Shown: positions 7,051 to 13,121 of the stretch, piece after piece
Layout of the letters: every line of letters begins with the position of its first letter
How positions within the stretch are numbered: position 1 is the stretch's first letter
Source: MESE01 sp036675035
GTDB taxonomy: Bacteria; Pseudomonadota; Gammaproteobacteria; Burkholderiales; Burkholderiaceae_D
Reading direction: 5' to 3'
Assembly (NCBI GenBank): GCA_036675035.1
Contig: JAKFFO010000222.1
Span: 1-13,121, forward strand
Length of the DNA: 13,121 bases
Program-made: the position numbers and the translations under genes
Notes under the pieces: model-generated
Database searches by the model: none
Seen by the model: only the letters and a program-made list of their open reading frames with translations
What the model was told of the DNA's origin: nothing

Positions 7051-7824
7051 TCATTGCTCGGCGAAGGCGCGCTCGATCACGAAGTCGCCCGGCGTCGATG
7101 TATTGCCTTCTGTAAAACCCTTTTCCTCCAGCATTTGCTTCAGGTCGCGCAGCATCCCCGGACTGCCGCAAATCATGATGCGATCGACGCTGGCGTCAAG
7201 GGCCGGTACGCCGAGGTCTGAAAAAAGCTTGCCGTTACTCATCAGGTCCGTCACGCGTCCCATGTTCTTGTATTGCTGGCGCGTGACTGTCGGATAGTAG
7301 CGCAGCTTGCTGGTCACCATGTCGCCGAGGAACTCATGATTGGGCAAATGCTCTACCAGCAAATCGTGATACGCGAGCTCGTCGATCTGCCGCACGCCGT
7401 GGACCAGAATGACTTGCTCGAATTTTTCGTATGTGTCGGGGTCACGGATGATGCTCATGAAAGGCGCCAGGCCGGTTCCGGTGGACAATAGATACAAGCG
7501 TTTGCCGGGCAGCAGGTAATCCGTGACCAGCGTTCCGGTCGGCTTGCGGCCGACGACGATCGTGTCGCCAACCTTGATATTCTGCAGCCGCGACGTCAAC
7601 GGACCGTTCGGCACCTTGATGCTCAAGAATTCCAGATGCTCTTCATAGTTTGCGCTGACGATGCTGTAGGCGCGGAGCAAGGGTTTGCCTTCCACGCGCA
7701 AGCCGATCATCGTGAAGTGGCCATTGCTGAACCGTAGCGACGGCTCACGCGTCGTGGTGAAAGTGAACAAACGATCAGTCCAGTGGTGGACGCTCAGGAC
7801 CCGTTCTTCATTGAGGGCACTCAT
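7051..7824 (-). CDS. fpr: Ferredoxin-NADP(+) reductase
   Basis: This 257-residue protein is the usual length for bacterial Fpr (subclass-type ferredoxin/flavodoxin-NADP reductases). The FAD-binding motif RAYS is at 51-54, the NADP-binding GTGLAPF at 116-122 and CGSPGML at 219-225. The C-terminus ends in ERAFAEQ, similar to the conserved bacterial Fpr tail. It would pass electrons between NADPH and the ferredoxin encoded 37 bases upstream. I chose the ATG at 7824 because GGAGAG precedes it and homology-like sequence begins there; an upstream in-frame extension of 49 codons overlaps the ferredoxin gene and looks unlike the family. Its position beside fdxA and opposite an iron-sulfur reductase suggests a dedicated electron supply for that reductase, although Fpr also serves oxidative-stress and iron-sulfur assembly roles elsewhere. 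Confidence 0.93.
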   Translation of the reverse strand: MSALNEERVLSVHHWTDRLFTFTTTREPSLRFSNGHFTMIGLRVEGKPLLRAYSIVSANYEEHLEFLSIKVPNGPLTSRLQNIKVGDTIVVGRKPTGTLVTDYLLPGKRLYLLSTGTGLAPFMSIIRDPDTYEKFEQVILVHGVRQIDELAYHDLLVEHLPNHEFLGDMVTSKLRYYPTVTRQQYKNMGRVTDLMSNGKLFSDLGVPALDASVDRIMICGSPGMLRDLKQMLEEKGFTEGNTSTPGDFVIERAFAEQ

Positions 7825-7861
7825 ATTCTCTCCATGGCAAACATTAAAAAACTCAGCGCGA

Positions 7862-8185
7862 TCAGCGCTCCAGGTGGGCAAGCTTGCCGGTCTGATCTTT
7901 CCAGCTGTCCGCATCGGGAAGCGGTGGCTTGTGTTTCGATATGGTGGGCCAGCCCGCGGCGAGCTCGGCATTCAGTTTAACGAATAATTGCATGTCAGCA
8001 GGAAGATCTTCTTCCGCGTAGATCGCTTGCACCGGGCATTCGGACACGCAAACAGCACAATCGATGCACTCGTCCGGATCGATCACAAGAAAATTGGGCC
8101 CTTCCTTGAAACAATCAACCGGACATACCTCGACGCAGTCGGTGTACTTGCAGTGGATACAGCTTTCGGTCACTACATGGGTCAT
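7862..8185 (-). CDS. fdxA: 7Fe ferredoxin FdxA ([3Fe-4S][4Fe-4S])
   Basis: This 107-residue protein is the usual length for the Azotobacter ferredoxin I family. By comparison with that family, Cys9, Cys17 and Cys50 should bind the [3Fe-4S] cluster, and Cys21, Cys40, Cys43 and Cys46 the [4Fe-4S] cluster; the additional family cysteines are Cys12 and Cys25. The segment CIDCAVCVSECPVQAI is diagnostic. The protein is a cytoplasmic low-potential electron carrier. The start follows AAGGAA. It is the first gene of the minus-strand arm, so its promoter lies in the shared intergenic region with the two palindromes. Its most likely partner on the reducing side is the Fpr encoded next, and on the oxidising side the divergent 6-hydroxynicotinate-reductase-like enzyme. 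The partner assignments are inference from context. Confidence 0.94.
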   Translation of the reverse strand: MTHVVTESCIHCKYTDCVEVCPVDCFKEGPNFLVIDPDECIDCAVCVSECPVQAIYAEEDLPADMQLFVKLNAELAAGWPTISKHKPPLPDADSWKDQTGKLAHLER

Positions 8186-8287
8186 GGCATTTCCTTGCAG
8201 TCAAGTCGCGGCGACGGACGGCTGCCGGCCAGCGGCGGTTGCCTTGGGCGGCTTTTCATTTGATGTAGCGGGTACAACACTAATATG

Positions 8288-8299
8288 TAGTGTACACTA
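8288..8299. promoter_or_regulatory. Operator candidate, proximal to fdxA arm
   Basis: A perfect 12-bp palindrome TAGTGTACACTA lies in the divergent intergenic region. It shares its whole sequence with the core of the larger palindrome at 8306-8325, and the centres are 22 bp apart, about two helical turns. Repetition on one face of the helix is typical of repressor binding. The TetR protein of this locus is the natural candidate to bind it. Confidence 0.7.
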
Positions 8300-8305
8300 A
8301 ATGAA

Positions 8306-8325
8306 AATGTAGTGTACACTACATT
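8306..8325. promoter_or_regulatory. Operator candidate, proximal to the reductase arm
   Basis: A perfect 20-bp palindrome, AATGTAGTGTACACTACATT, has the same TAGTGTACACTA core as the neighbouring site. It lies about 48 bases before the reductase start. I could not place clear -35 and -10 boxes for either arm. A CATAAC at 8347-8352 with a weak TTCAAT 17 bases upstream (8324-8329) would put the palindrome across the -35 region of the plus-strand arm. Confidence 0.75.
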
Positions 8326-8373
8326 CAATTGAATTTGACATGCGACCATAACTACGGGGGAGACGCCCGCATC

Positions 8374-10002
8374 ATGACTGAGCATACGAAAACCGACGGC
8401 CTGCCAGGATTCGAGCCGCCAATGCTTGAGCGTGCCAAGCCGCGCAACGAGCGGATGGCCGGCGACAAGATTGAGTGCAACGCCTGTCCCGTACTCTGTC
8501 AGATCACGGCCGGCAGATCCGGCGCATGCGACCGGTATGCGAACGTCGAGGGCACGCTGGTCCGCGTGGATCCTGTGGTCCTGCTGAGGAAGACGCTTGA
8601 TTCCGAGAATGGCGCGGTGGTCCCTTTTTCGGGACGTCCGGTGCTGAAGGCGAGTGCTGGCGCTATGGCGGAACAGCCTGGCGCACCAATTGCCGCGCAG
8701 CCCGGTTGGAACGGGGATCTGCTGCAGAGCGGCGAAGTGTTCATCACCGGCGTCGGATCGTCGACCACCTATCCTGACTACAAGCCGGCGCCGTTTATCG
8801 TCGCGTCCAAGGTTGACGGCGTCGACATGGTCACCGTGGTGACCGAAGGCATATTCAGTTACTGCAGCTTCAAGGTCAAGATCGATACCGATCGCTATCT
8901 CGGCCCCGAGCAAGCCAATGTTCGTTACAGGGGCGAGGTCGTCGGCCATGTGACGACCGCCGAATATGGCTCCCAGATGCTGTCGCTGGGCGGTGTCCAT
9001 CATCTTACCGGCGGCAGCAAGAAGGAAGGCCGCCTGACCGCCGAAATGATGCAGCTTCTCGGCAACAAGAAGGCGGCGGAGCTGGCAATTGACGGCGGAT
9101 CCCAGGTCGTGATTCAGGCCGGGCGTGCGCCTATCGTCAACGGCATCGAAGAGCGGCGGATGCGGGTCGGATGCGGATCGGCGACGATCGGCATTTTTGC
9201 CAAGCAGCTGTTCGGCAACGTGGATGAAGTGATCGTCGTCGATGATCACATCACCGGCGTACTGACCGAGCACCAGGCGGGGCGGTGCCTCGACATTCCC
9301 TTGTCGGGCGTGAAAATCCGCGGACGCAAGTCGACGCCTGGCCGTTATTTCCAGGTGGCCAATCCCGGTATCGGATGGGGCGGAACGGATATCGCCGACC
9401 CGTTAAGCATTATCGAAGGTTGGGACCCCGAAATCGCGCGCCCCGGGTTGCGCCTGTTGATGACGTCCACCACCGGCGAGCATGCGGTCTGGTTCGTGCT
9501 GGACGAGAACCTGCGGCCGGTCGAGCAGGCGATGCCGCCAGAAGTGCAGAAGGTGGTGGAGCGGATCGGCGAAAATTGCGAGCCGTCATTGACGTCGGTC
9601 CTGTTCCTGGGCGGTGCGGGCGGCAGCCTGCGCGCCGGCGTCACCGAAAACCCGGTCTTGCTGACGCGTTCGATCAAGCAGGCGCTGGTCAATGTGACTT
9701 GCGGCGGCGCTCCCGCTTATATCTGGCCCGGCGGCGGCATTACCATCATGACGGACGTGATGCGCATGCCCGACAACAGCTTCGGAACGGTGCCGACGCC
9801 CGCACTCGTGGCGCCGATCGAATTCACGATGAAGCTTGCCGACTTCGAGGCGCTTGGCGGGCACATGGAATACATACGCTCGCTGTTCTCCGCCCTGGAT
9901 ACCGGCGCATGGCATAACGAAGGTGCACCGGCAGGCCGCAAGTGGCTGCAACAGCCCGCGGTCAACGCATGGCCTGCAGCGGTCGGTCCGATGCTCGGCT
10001 GA
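8374..10002 (+). CDS. hnr: 6-hydroxynicotinate reductase-type iron-sulfur flavoenzyme
   Basis: This is a 542-residue protein of the family annotated as 6-hydroxynicotinate reductase. In Eubacterium barkeri the enzyme uses reduced ferredoxin to convert 6-hydroxynicotinate to 1,4,5,6-tetrahydro-6-oxonicotinate, and contains covalently bound flavin plus Fe-S clusters. Here an N-terminal Cys35-x2-Cys38-x3-Cys42-x9-Cys52 set (CNACPVLCQITAGRSGAC) looks like a cluster site. Other conserved-looking blocks are TEGIFSYCSFKVKIDTDRYL (158-175), RVGCGSATIGIF (264-275) and Gly-rich GGAGGSLRAG (413-422). There is no signal peptide or membrane segment. The ATG at 8374 follows GGGGGAGA; a TTG 15 codons upstream is less likely. 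The gene heads the plus-strand arm and lies opposite fdxA, fpr and the enamidase gene, which matches the known reaction order. The exact substrate is inferred from family and context; I could not align it to a characterised enzyme here. Confidence 0.82.
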   Translation: MTEHTKTDGLPGFEPPMLERAKPRNERMAGDKIECNACPVLCQITAGRSGACDRYANVEGTLVRVDPVVLLRKTLDSENGAVVPFSGRPVLKASAGAMAEQPGAPIAAQPGWNGDLLQSGEVFITGVGSSTTYPDYKPAPFIVASKVDGVDMVTVVTEGIFSYCSFKVKIDTDRYLGPEQANVRYRGEVVGHVTTAEYGSQMLSLGGVHHLTGGSKKEGRLTAEMMQLLGNKKAAELAIDGGSQVVIQAGRAPIVNGIEERRMRVGCGSATIGIFAKQLFGNVDEVIVVDDHITGVLTEHQAGRCLDIPLSGVKIRGRKSTPGRYFQVANPGIGWGGTDIADPLSIIEGWDPEIARPGLRLLMTSTTGEHAVWFVLDENLRPVEQAMPPEVQKVVERIGENCEPSLTSVLFLGGAGGSLRAGVTENPVLLTRSIKQALVNVTCGGAPAYIWPGGGITIMTDVMRMPDNSFGTVPTPALVAPIEFTMKLADFEALGGHMEYIRSLFSALDTGAWHNEGAPAGRKWLQQPAVNAWPAAVGPMLG

Positions 10003-10016
10003 CCGGAGAACGCATC

Positions 10017-10961
10017 ATGGCGCCCCAATTCACTTCGCTCCCGGACGGCCGCTTGCATTTTTCGCACGGACCGATCGACCTGGTGATACAGGCCGACGGC
10101 AGCGCCGACGCAATCCGGGCCGCGCACCAGAGCGCTTGGCGCCGTTTTGAGACCGTACTGCCGGAACTGGTGAACGAACTTCATGCGCTTCAAAGGCCGG
10201 TCGGCGGCGACTGCCCGGTCAACGGTGCGGTTGCGCGTCGCATGTGGGATGCCTGCCATCCATTCCGCGCCGGCTATATCACGCCGATGGCCGCCGTCGC
10301 CGGTTCCGTCGCACAAGAGATCGCCGGATGCTATGCGGTGGCGGGCATCGGCCGCGCCGCCGTCAACAACGGCGGCGACATCGCGCTTTATCTCGGTGCG
10401 CATGCGTCATACCGGGTCGGCATCTGCACCGATGTCGATGCCGCGACCGGCGCGGCGATGCGCGGCGAGTTGCAGGCGGATGGCGATATCCTGATCGAAG
10501 CGCACACGCCGGTGCGCGGTATCGCAACCAGCGGCTGGCGCGGACGCAGTTTTTCACTCGGTATCGCCGATAGCGTCACGGTACTCGCTGCGACCGCTGC
10601 GCAGGCCGATGCCGCAGCCACCGTGATCGCCAATCAAGTCAACGTGGACGATGCGCGCATCAGGCGCACTCCCGCATGTGAACTGAAAGACAACGCCGAT
10701 CTGGGCAGCTTGCCGGTCACGGTCGACGTGCCGCGGCTCGAATCCGGGCTGATCGACAACGCATTGCGTGCAGGCCTTGTCCGGGCACGCGACTTGCGAC
10801 AGGCAGGGCTGATATGGGATGCGGTGCTGGTCTGCCAGGGACGCGTCGCTCATTTGCAGGCCGACCGGCATGACGGCATGGCGCCAGCGCTGCAGGCCGG
10901 TCGTTATGTTTTTGACACGCCGAAAAAAATTCAGCGCGGGCTTTCATCCGTAACGTGTTGA
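10017..10961 (+). CDS. UPF0280 family protein (ApbE-like fold)
   Basis: This is a 314-residue protein. UPF0280 members are distantly related to ApbE, the FAD:protein FMN transferase. Visible blocks are CPVNGAVARRMWDACHPFR (66-84), AAVAGSVAQEIAG (92-104), VNNGGDIALYLG (116-127) and VRGIATSGWRGRSFSLG followed by IADSVTVLAATAAQADAAAT (166-202). The NNGGD and GIATSG blocks recall the flavin-binding and catalytic regions of ApbE proteins. There is no signal peptide, whereas classical ApbE is usually exported, so a cytoplasmic target is likely. The ATG at 10017 lies 14 bases past the reductase stop with GGAGAA before it, so the two genes are tightly coupled. As the related reductase carries covalent flavin, a maturation role is attractive, but no activity is established for the family. 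Confidence 0.85.
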   Translation: MAPQFTSLPDGRLHFSHGPIDLVIQADGSADAIRAAHQSAWRRFETVLPELVNELHALQRPVGGDCPVNGAVARRMWDACHPFRAGYITPMAAVAGSVAQEIAGCYAVAGIGRAAVNNGGDIALYLGAHASYRVGICTDVDAATGAAMRGELQADGDILIEAHTPVRGIATSGWRGRSFSLGIADSVTVLAATAAQADAAATVIANQVNVDDARIRRTPACELKDNADLGSLPVTVDVPRLESGLIDNALRAGLVRARDLRQAGLIWDAVLVCQGRVAHLQADRHDGMAPALQAGRYVFDTPKKIQRGLSSVTC

Positions 10962-11027
10962 GCTTATTCTGATGACAAACCGCGCCATGCCGAACACTAT
11001 CAAAGCGAAACCCGCGAGGAACTGCAC

Positions 11028-11669
11028 ATGATCGAAATTCGCCGCATCTTTTGCCATGTCGAAGACATCCATCACGAATTCGGGCCGGCCGCGTCAACGC
11101 CGCTGCGGCGCGGCTATATTGCGGGTGTGCTGACCAATCCGTACGCAGGCCGTTATGAACCGGACATTCTGCCGATGATGGAACAGCTCAATGATGTCGG
11201 CATCAGGTTCGCGCACCAGCTGCTTGAGCATCTTGCGGTGCCGGCAGAGAAAATCGAAAGTTACGGTAAAGGTGCGTTGATCGGTTCGGCCGGCGAGCTC
11301 GAACACGGCGCGCTGTGGCATGTGCCGGGCGGCTATGCAATGCGCGAACTGTTGGGCTGGAAAGGAGATGCGGCCACCTATGCAGCGGGAAAAGGCAGCG
11401 CAACCAAGGGACAACCCGGCAATGCGCTGACCATCGTGCCATCGACAAAGAAAGTGGCCGGGCCGGGCGCCACGCTCGATGTGCCGATGACGCATATCAA
11501 CGCTGCCTACGTGCGCAGCCATTTCGATGCGATCGAGGCGCGAATTCCCGGTGCGCCGCGCGCCGACGAACTGGTTGTCATCCTGGCGATGGGTACCGGC
11601 CCGCGCATCCATGCCCGTGTCGGCGGTCTGAAGGCGGCCGACATTGCCCAATGGGATGGCTTGCGCTGA
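11028..11669 (+). CDS. DUF1185 / 'amino acid synthesis' family protein, copy 1
   Basis: This 213-residue protein belongs to PF06684 (DUF1185). Structures of the family show a variant of the Bacillus chorismate mutase fold; the catalytic activity is unknown and the family name is a guess from context. Family blocks are NPYAGRYEPD (37-46), SYGKGALIGSAGELEHGA (78-95), VPSTKKVAGPGATLDVPMTH (137-156) and YVRSHFDAIEARIPGAPRAD (161-180), with a PRIHARVGGL end block. The ATG at 11028 follows GAGGA, 66 bases after the UPF0280 gene. It shares all these blocks with the next gene, so the pair arose by duplication. It has about 20 more residues than copy 2, mainly an insert around 100-130 (GGYAMRELLGWKGDAATYAA). 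It is probably a cytoplasmic enzyme acting on an intermediate of this pathway. Confidence 0.88.
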   Translation: MIEIRRIFCHVEDIHHEFGPAASTPLRRGYIAGVLTNPYAGRYEPDILPMMEQLNDVGIRFAHQLLEHLAVPAEKIESYGKGALIGSAGELEHGALWHVPGGYAMRELLGWKGDAATYAAGKGSATKGQPGNALTIVPSTKKVAGPGATLDVPMTHINAAYVRSHFDAIEARIPGAPRADELVVILAMGTGPRIHARVGGLKAADIAQWDGLR

Positions 11670-11711
11670 CCCGACTCTCCGACTTCAATCTATTATCCTG
11701 AGGACCACGCC

Positions 11712-12296
11712 ATGCCAGCAAAGATACGCAAGCTTATCGTGCAAGTCGACGAAATCCGGCTCGAAATGGGCAAAGCCATCGACCCGCCTACCCGCAAGGC
11801 GCTGGCGATGGCGGTCATCGACAATCCTTATACCGGACGTTATTCCGAGTCGCTCGATGAACTGATCGCCATCGGCGAGGAACTGGGCGCGCTGCTCGGA
11901 AAGCGCTGCGTGGAAGCACTCGGCATTGCCCCGGACCAGGCGCAGAGCTACGGCAAGGCTGCCATCGTCGGCGAAGGAGGCGAGCTGGAACACGCGGCCG
12001 CGCTCCTGCATCCGAAGCTCGGCGCACCGCTGCGTCAGGCAGTGAGCAAAGGCGCCGCGCTGGTGCCATCGAGCAAGAAGCAGGGCGGCCTTGGCACTGC
12101 TATCGATGTGCCGCTCGGTCACAAGGATGCCGCGTTCGTGCGCAGTCACTTCGATGCCATGGAGGCGCGGGTGGCGGATGCGCCGCGTGCAAACGAAATC
12201 GTCGTCGCCGTTGTCGTTACCGACAGCGGCCGGCCATTACCCCGCGTGGGCGGGCTTCAGTCCCACGAAATCAAAGGCGAGGATGGCTTGCGTTAG
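11712..12296 (+). CDS. DUF1185 / 'amino acid synthesis' family protein, copy 2
   Basis: This 194-residue paralog of the preceding gene also belongs to PF06684. It carries the same blocks: NPYTGRYSES (38-47), SYGKAAIVGEGGELEHAA (79-96), VPSSKKQGGLGTAIDVPLGH (118-137) and FVRSHFDAMEARVADAPRAN (142-161), then PRVGGL, and it ends in DGLR like copy 1. It lacks the insert seen in copy 1 around residues 100-130. The ATG follows TGAGGA, 42 bases after the preceding stop, so the genes are one operon. The invariant His in GELEH, the Lys pair after VPS, and the RSHFDA block are candidate active-site residues because both copies keep them while the rest diverges. The two may form a mixed oligomer or perform two related steps; the sequence does not decide between these. 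Confidence 0.88.
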   Translation: MPAKIRKLIVQVDEIRLEMGKAIDPPTRKALAMAVIDNPYTGRYSESLDELIAIGEELGALLGKRCVEALGIAPDQAQSYGKAAIVGEGGELEHAAALLHPKLGAPLRQAVSKGAALVPSSKKQGGLGTAIDVPLGHKDAAFVRSHFDAMEARVADAPRANEIVVAVVVTDSGRPLPRVGGLQSHEIKGEDGLR

Positions 12297-12348
12297 GTTG
12301 CATGGCGCCGTAAATCGCATCGATCGGTACATAACGAAGGAGACTTGC

Positions 12349-13121
12349 ATGAAAAATACAATCAGTTGGTTCGCAACCGCGGCCACCCTTTTGACCTCGG
12401 CCGGCGCGCTTGTCGCTCCGGCACAGGCGCAGGATGTGATCAAGATCGGGGAAGTCAACAGCTACAAGGCGCAACCTGCGTTTCTTGAGCCGTACCGCAA
12501 GGGGCTCGAGCTGGCGATCGACCAGGTCAATGCCGCCGGTGGCGTGAACGGAAAAAAACTGGAGCTGATCATCCGCGACGACAACGGCAATCCCGGCGAC
12601 GCGGTGCGTGCGGCGGAAGAGCTGGTATCGCGCGAAAAAGTCGATGTATTGACCGGCACGTTTCTGTCGCACGTCGGACTGGCAGTGACGGACTTCGCCA
12701 AGCAGCGCAAGTTCTTCTTCCTGGCCGCCGAACCGCTCACCGACAAGATTGTCTGGCAGAACGGCAATCATTACACCTTCCGTCTGCGGCCATCGACCTA
12801 CATGCAGGTCGCGATGCTGGTGCCGGAAGCGGCCGCGCTGAAAAAGAAGCGCTGGGCGCTGGTCTATCCCAACTATGAATACGGCCAATCCGCGGTAGCG
12901 ACGTTCAAGGAACTGCTCAAGAAGGCACAGCCGGACGTGGAGTTCGTCGCCGAGCAGGCAACGCCATTGGGGCGGGTCGATTCCGGCAGCGTGGTACAGG
13001 CACTCGCCGATGCGAAGCCTGACGCCATCTTCAACGTGCTGTTCGGTGCGGATTTATCGAAATTCGTTCGCGAAGGCAATACGCGTGGCCTGTTCAAGGA
13101 TCGCGAGGTGGTAAGCATGCT
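12349..13121 (+). CDS. ABC transporter substrate-binding protein, branched-chain amino acid type (5' part only)
   Basis: The open frame runs off the window end after about 257 codons; a full family member has roughly 380-420. A Sec signal peptide is clear: MKNT, a hydrophobic core to about residue 22, and APAQA before the likely cleavage at 27/28. The mature part starts DVIKIGEVNSYKAQPAFLEP and continues GLELAIDQVNAAGGVNGKKL, the hallmark of Peripla_BP_6 (LivK-like) proteins, with WALVYPNYEYGQSAVATFK about 170 residues in. Homologs deliver carboxylates and aromatic acids as well as amino acids. AAGGAG precedes the ATG, 52 bases after the second DUF1185 gene. The permease and ATPase genes are expected beyond the window. 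Uptake of the pathway substrate is the likely role, inferred from position. Confidence 0.92.
   Translation, partial: MKNTISWFATAATLLTSAGALVAPAQAQDVIKIGEVNSYKAQPAFLEPYRKGLELAIDQVNAAGGVNGKKLELIIRDDNGNPGDAVRAAEELVSREKVDVLTGTFLSHVGLAVTDFAKQRKFFFLAAEPLTDKIVWQNGNHYTFRLRPSTYMQVAMLVPEAAALKKKRWALVYPNYEYGQSAVATFKELLKKAQPDVEFVAEQATPLGRVDSGSVVQALADAKPDAIFNVLFGADLSKFVREGNTRGLFKDREVVSM

Noticed and set aside
8335..8340. Exact TTGACA -35 hexamer before the reductase gene
   Set aside because: The correctly spaced position, about 8357-8364, is a G-rich ribosome-binding stretch with no -10 resemblance.
8329..8373. TTG start giving a 15-residue longer reductase
   Set aside because: No ribosome site precedes it, and it would begin just after the operator palindrome. 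The ATG at 8374 has GGGGGAGA upstream.
8182..9273. Minus-strand open frame of 363 codons opposite the reductase gene
   Set aside because: It covers the divergent control region and the antisense strand of a well-supported gene, and the translation shows no recognisable domain.

Overview
The window looks like chromosomal DNA of a GC-rich proteobacterium. Gene content and codon use point most to a betaproteobacterium of the Burkholderiales, perhaps near Oxalobacteraceae, but this is a guess from style and not a measured assignment. There are no RNA genes, insertion sequences, phage genes or CRISPR arrays. The genes fall into four blocks.

Block 1 (about 190-2752, minus strand) is a tight three-gene operon for small membrane-anchored proteins. 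In order of transcription these are a one-TM protein with a Ser/Thr/Gly repeat tail, a two-TM holin-like (DUF1469-type) protein, and a DUF3618 protein. The genes overlap by 14 and 4 bases, and the operon ends in a clear intrinsic terminator at 190-242. Block 2 (3269-4549, minus) is a lone MFS transporter with its own promoter-proximal palindrome.

Blocks 3 and 4 form a divergent catabolic locus. The minus-strand arm (8185 down to 4960) encodes a 7Fe ferredoxin, a ferredoxin-NADP reductase, a TetR-family regulator and an enamidase-type amidohydrolase. The plus-strand arm (8374 to past the window end) encodes a 6-hydroxynicotinate-reductase-type iron-sulfur flavoenzyme, an ApbE-like UPF0280 protein, two tandem DUF1185 ('amino acid synthesis', PF06684) paralogs, and the start of a branched-chain-amino-acid-type ABC importer binding protein. 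Two palindromes sharing the core TAGTGTACACTA, 22 bp apart, lie between the arms and are the best candidates for the TetR operator.

Read together, NADPH electrons could flow through Fpr and FdxA to the reductase. The reductase would partly reduce a hydroxylated pyridine carboxylate, and the enamidase would open the resulting cyclic enamide. That pair is known from nicotinate fermentation in Eubacterium barkeri. The UPF0280 and DUF1185 proteins have no assigned role in that pathway. They are the most interesting part of the window: UPF0280 may install or mature the flavin of the reductase, and the DUF1185 pair may act on an enamine, enol or aldehyde intermediate. No nicotinate dehydrogenase is visible here, so the true substrate remains open.
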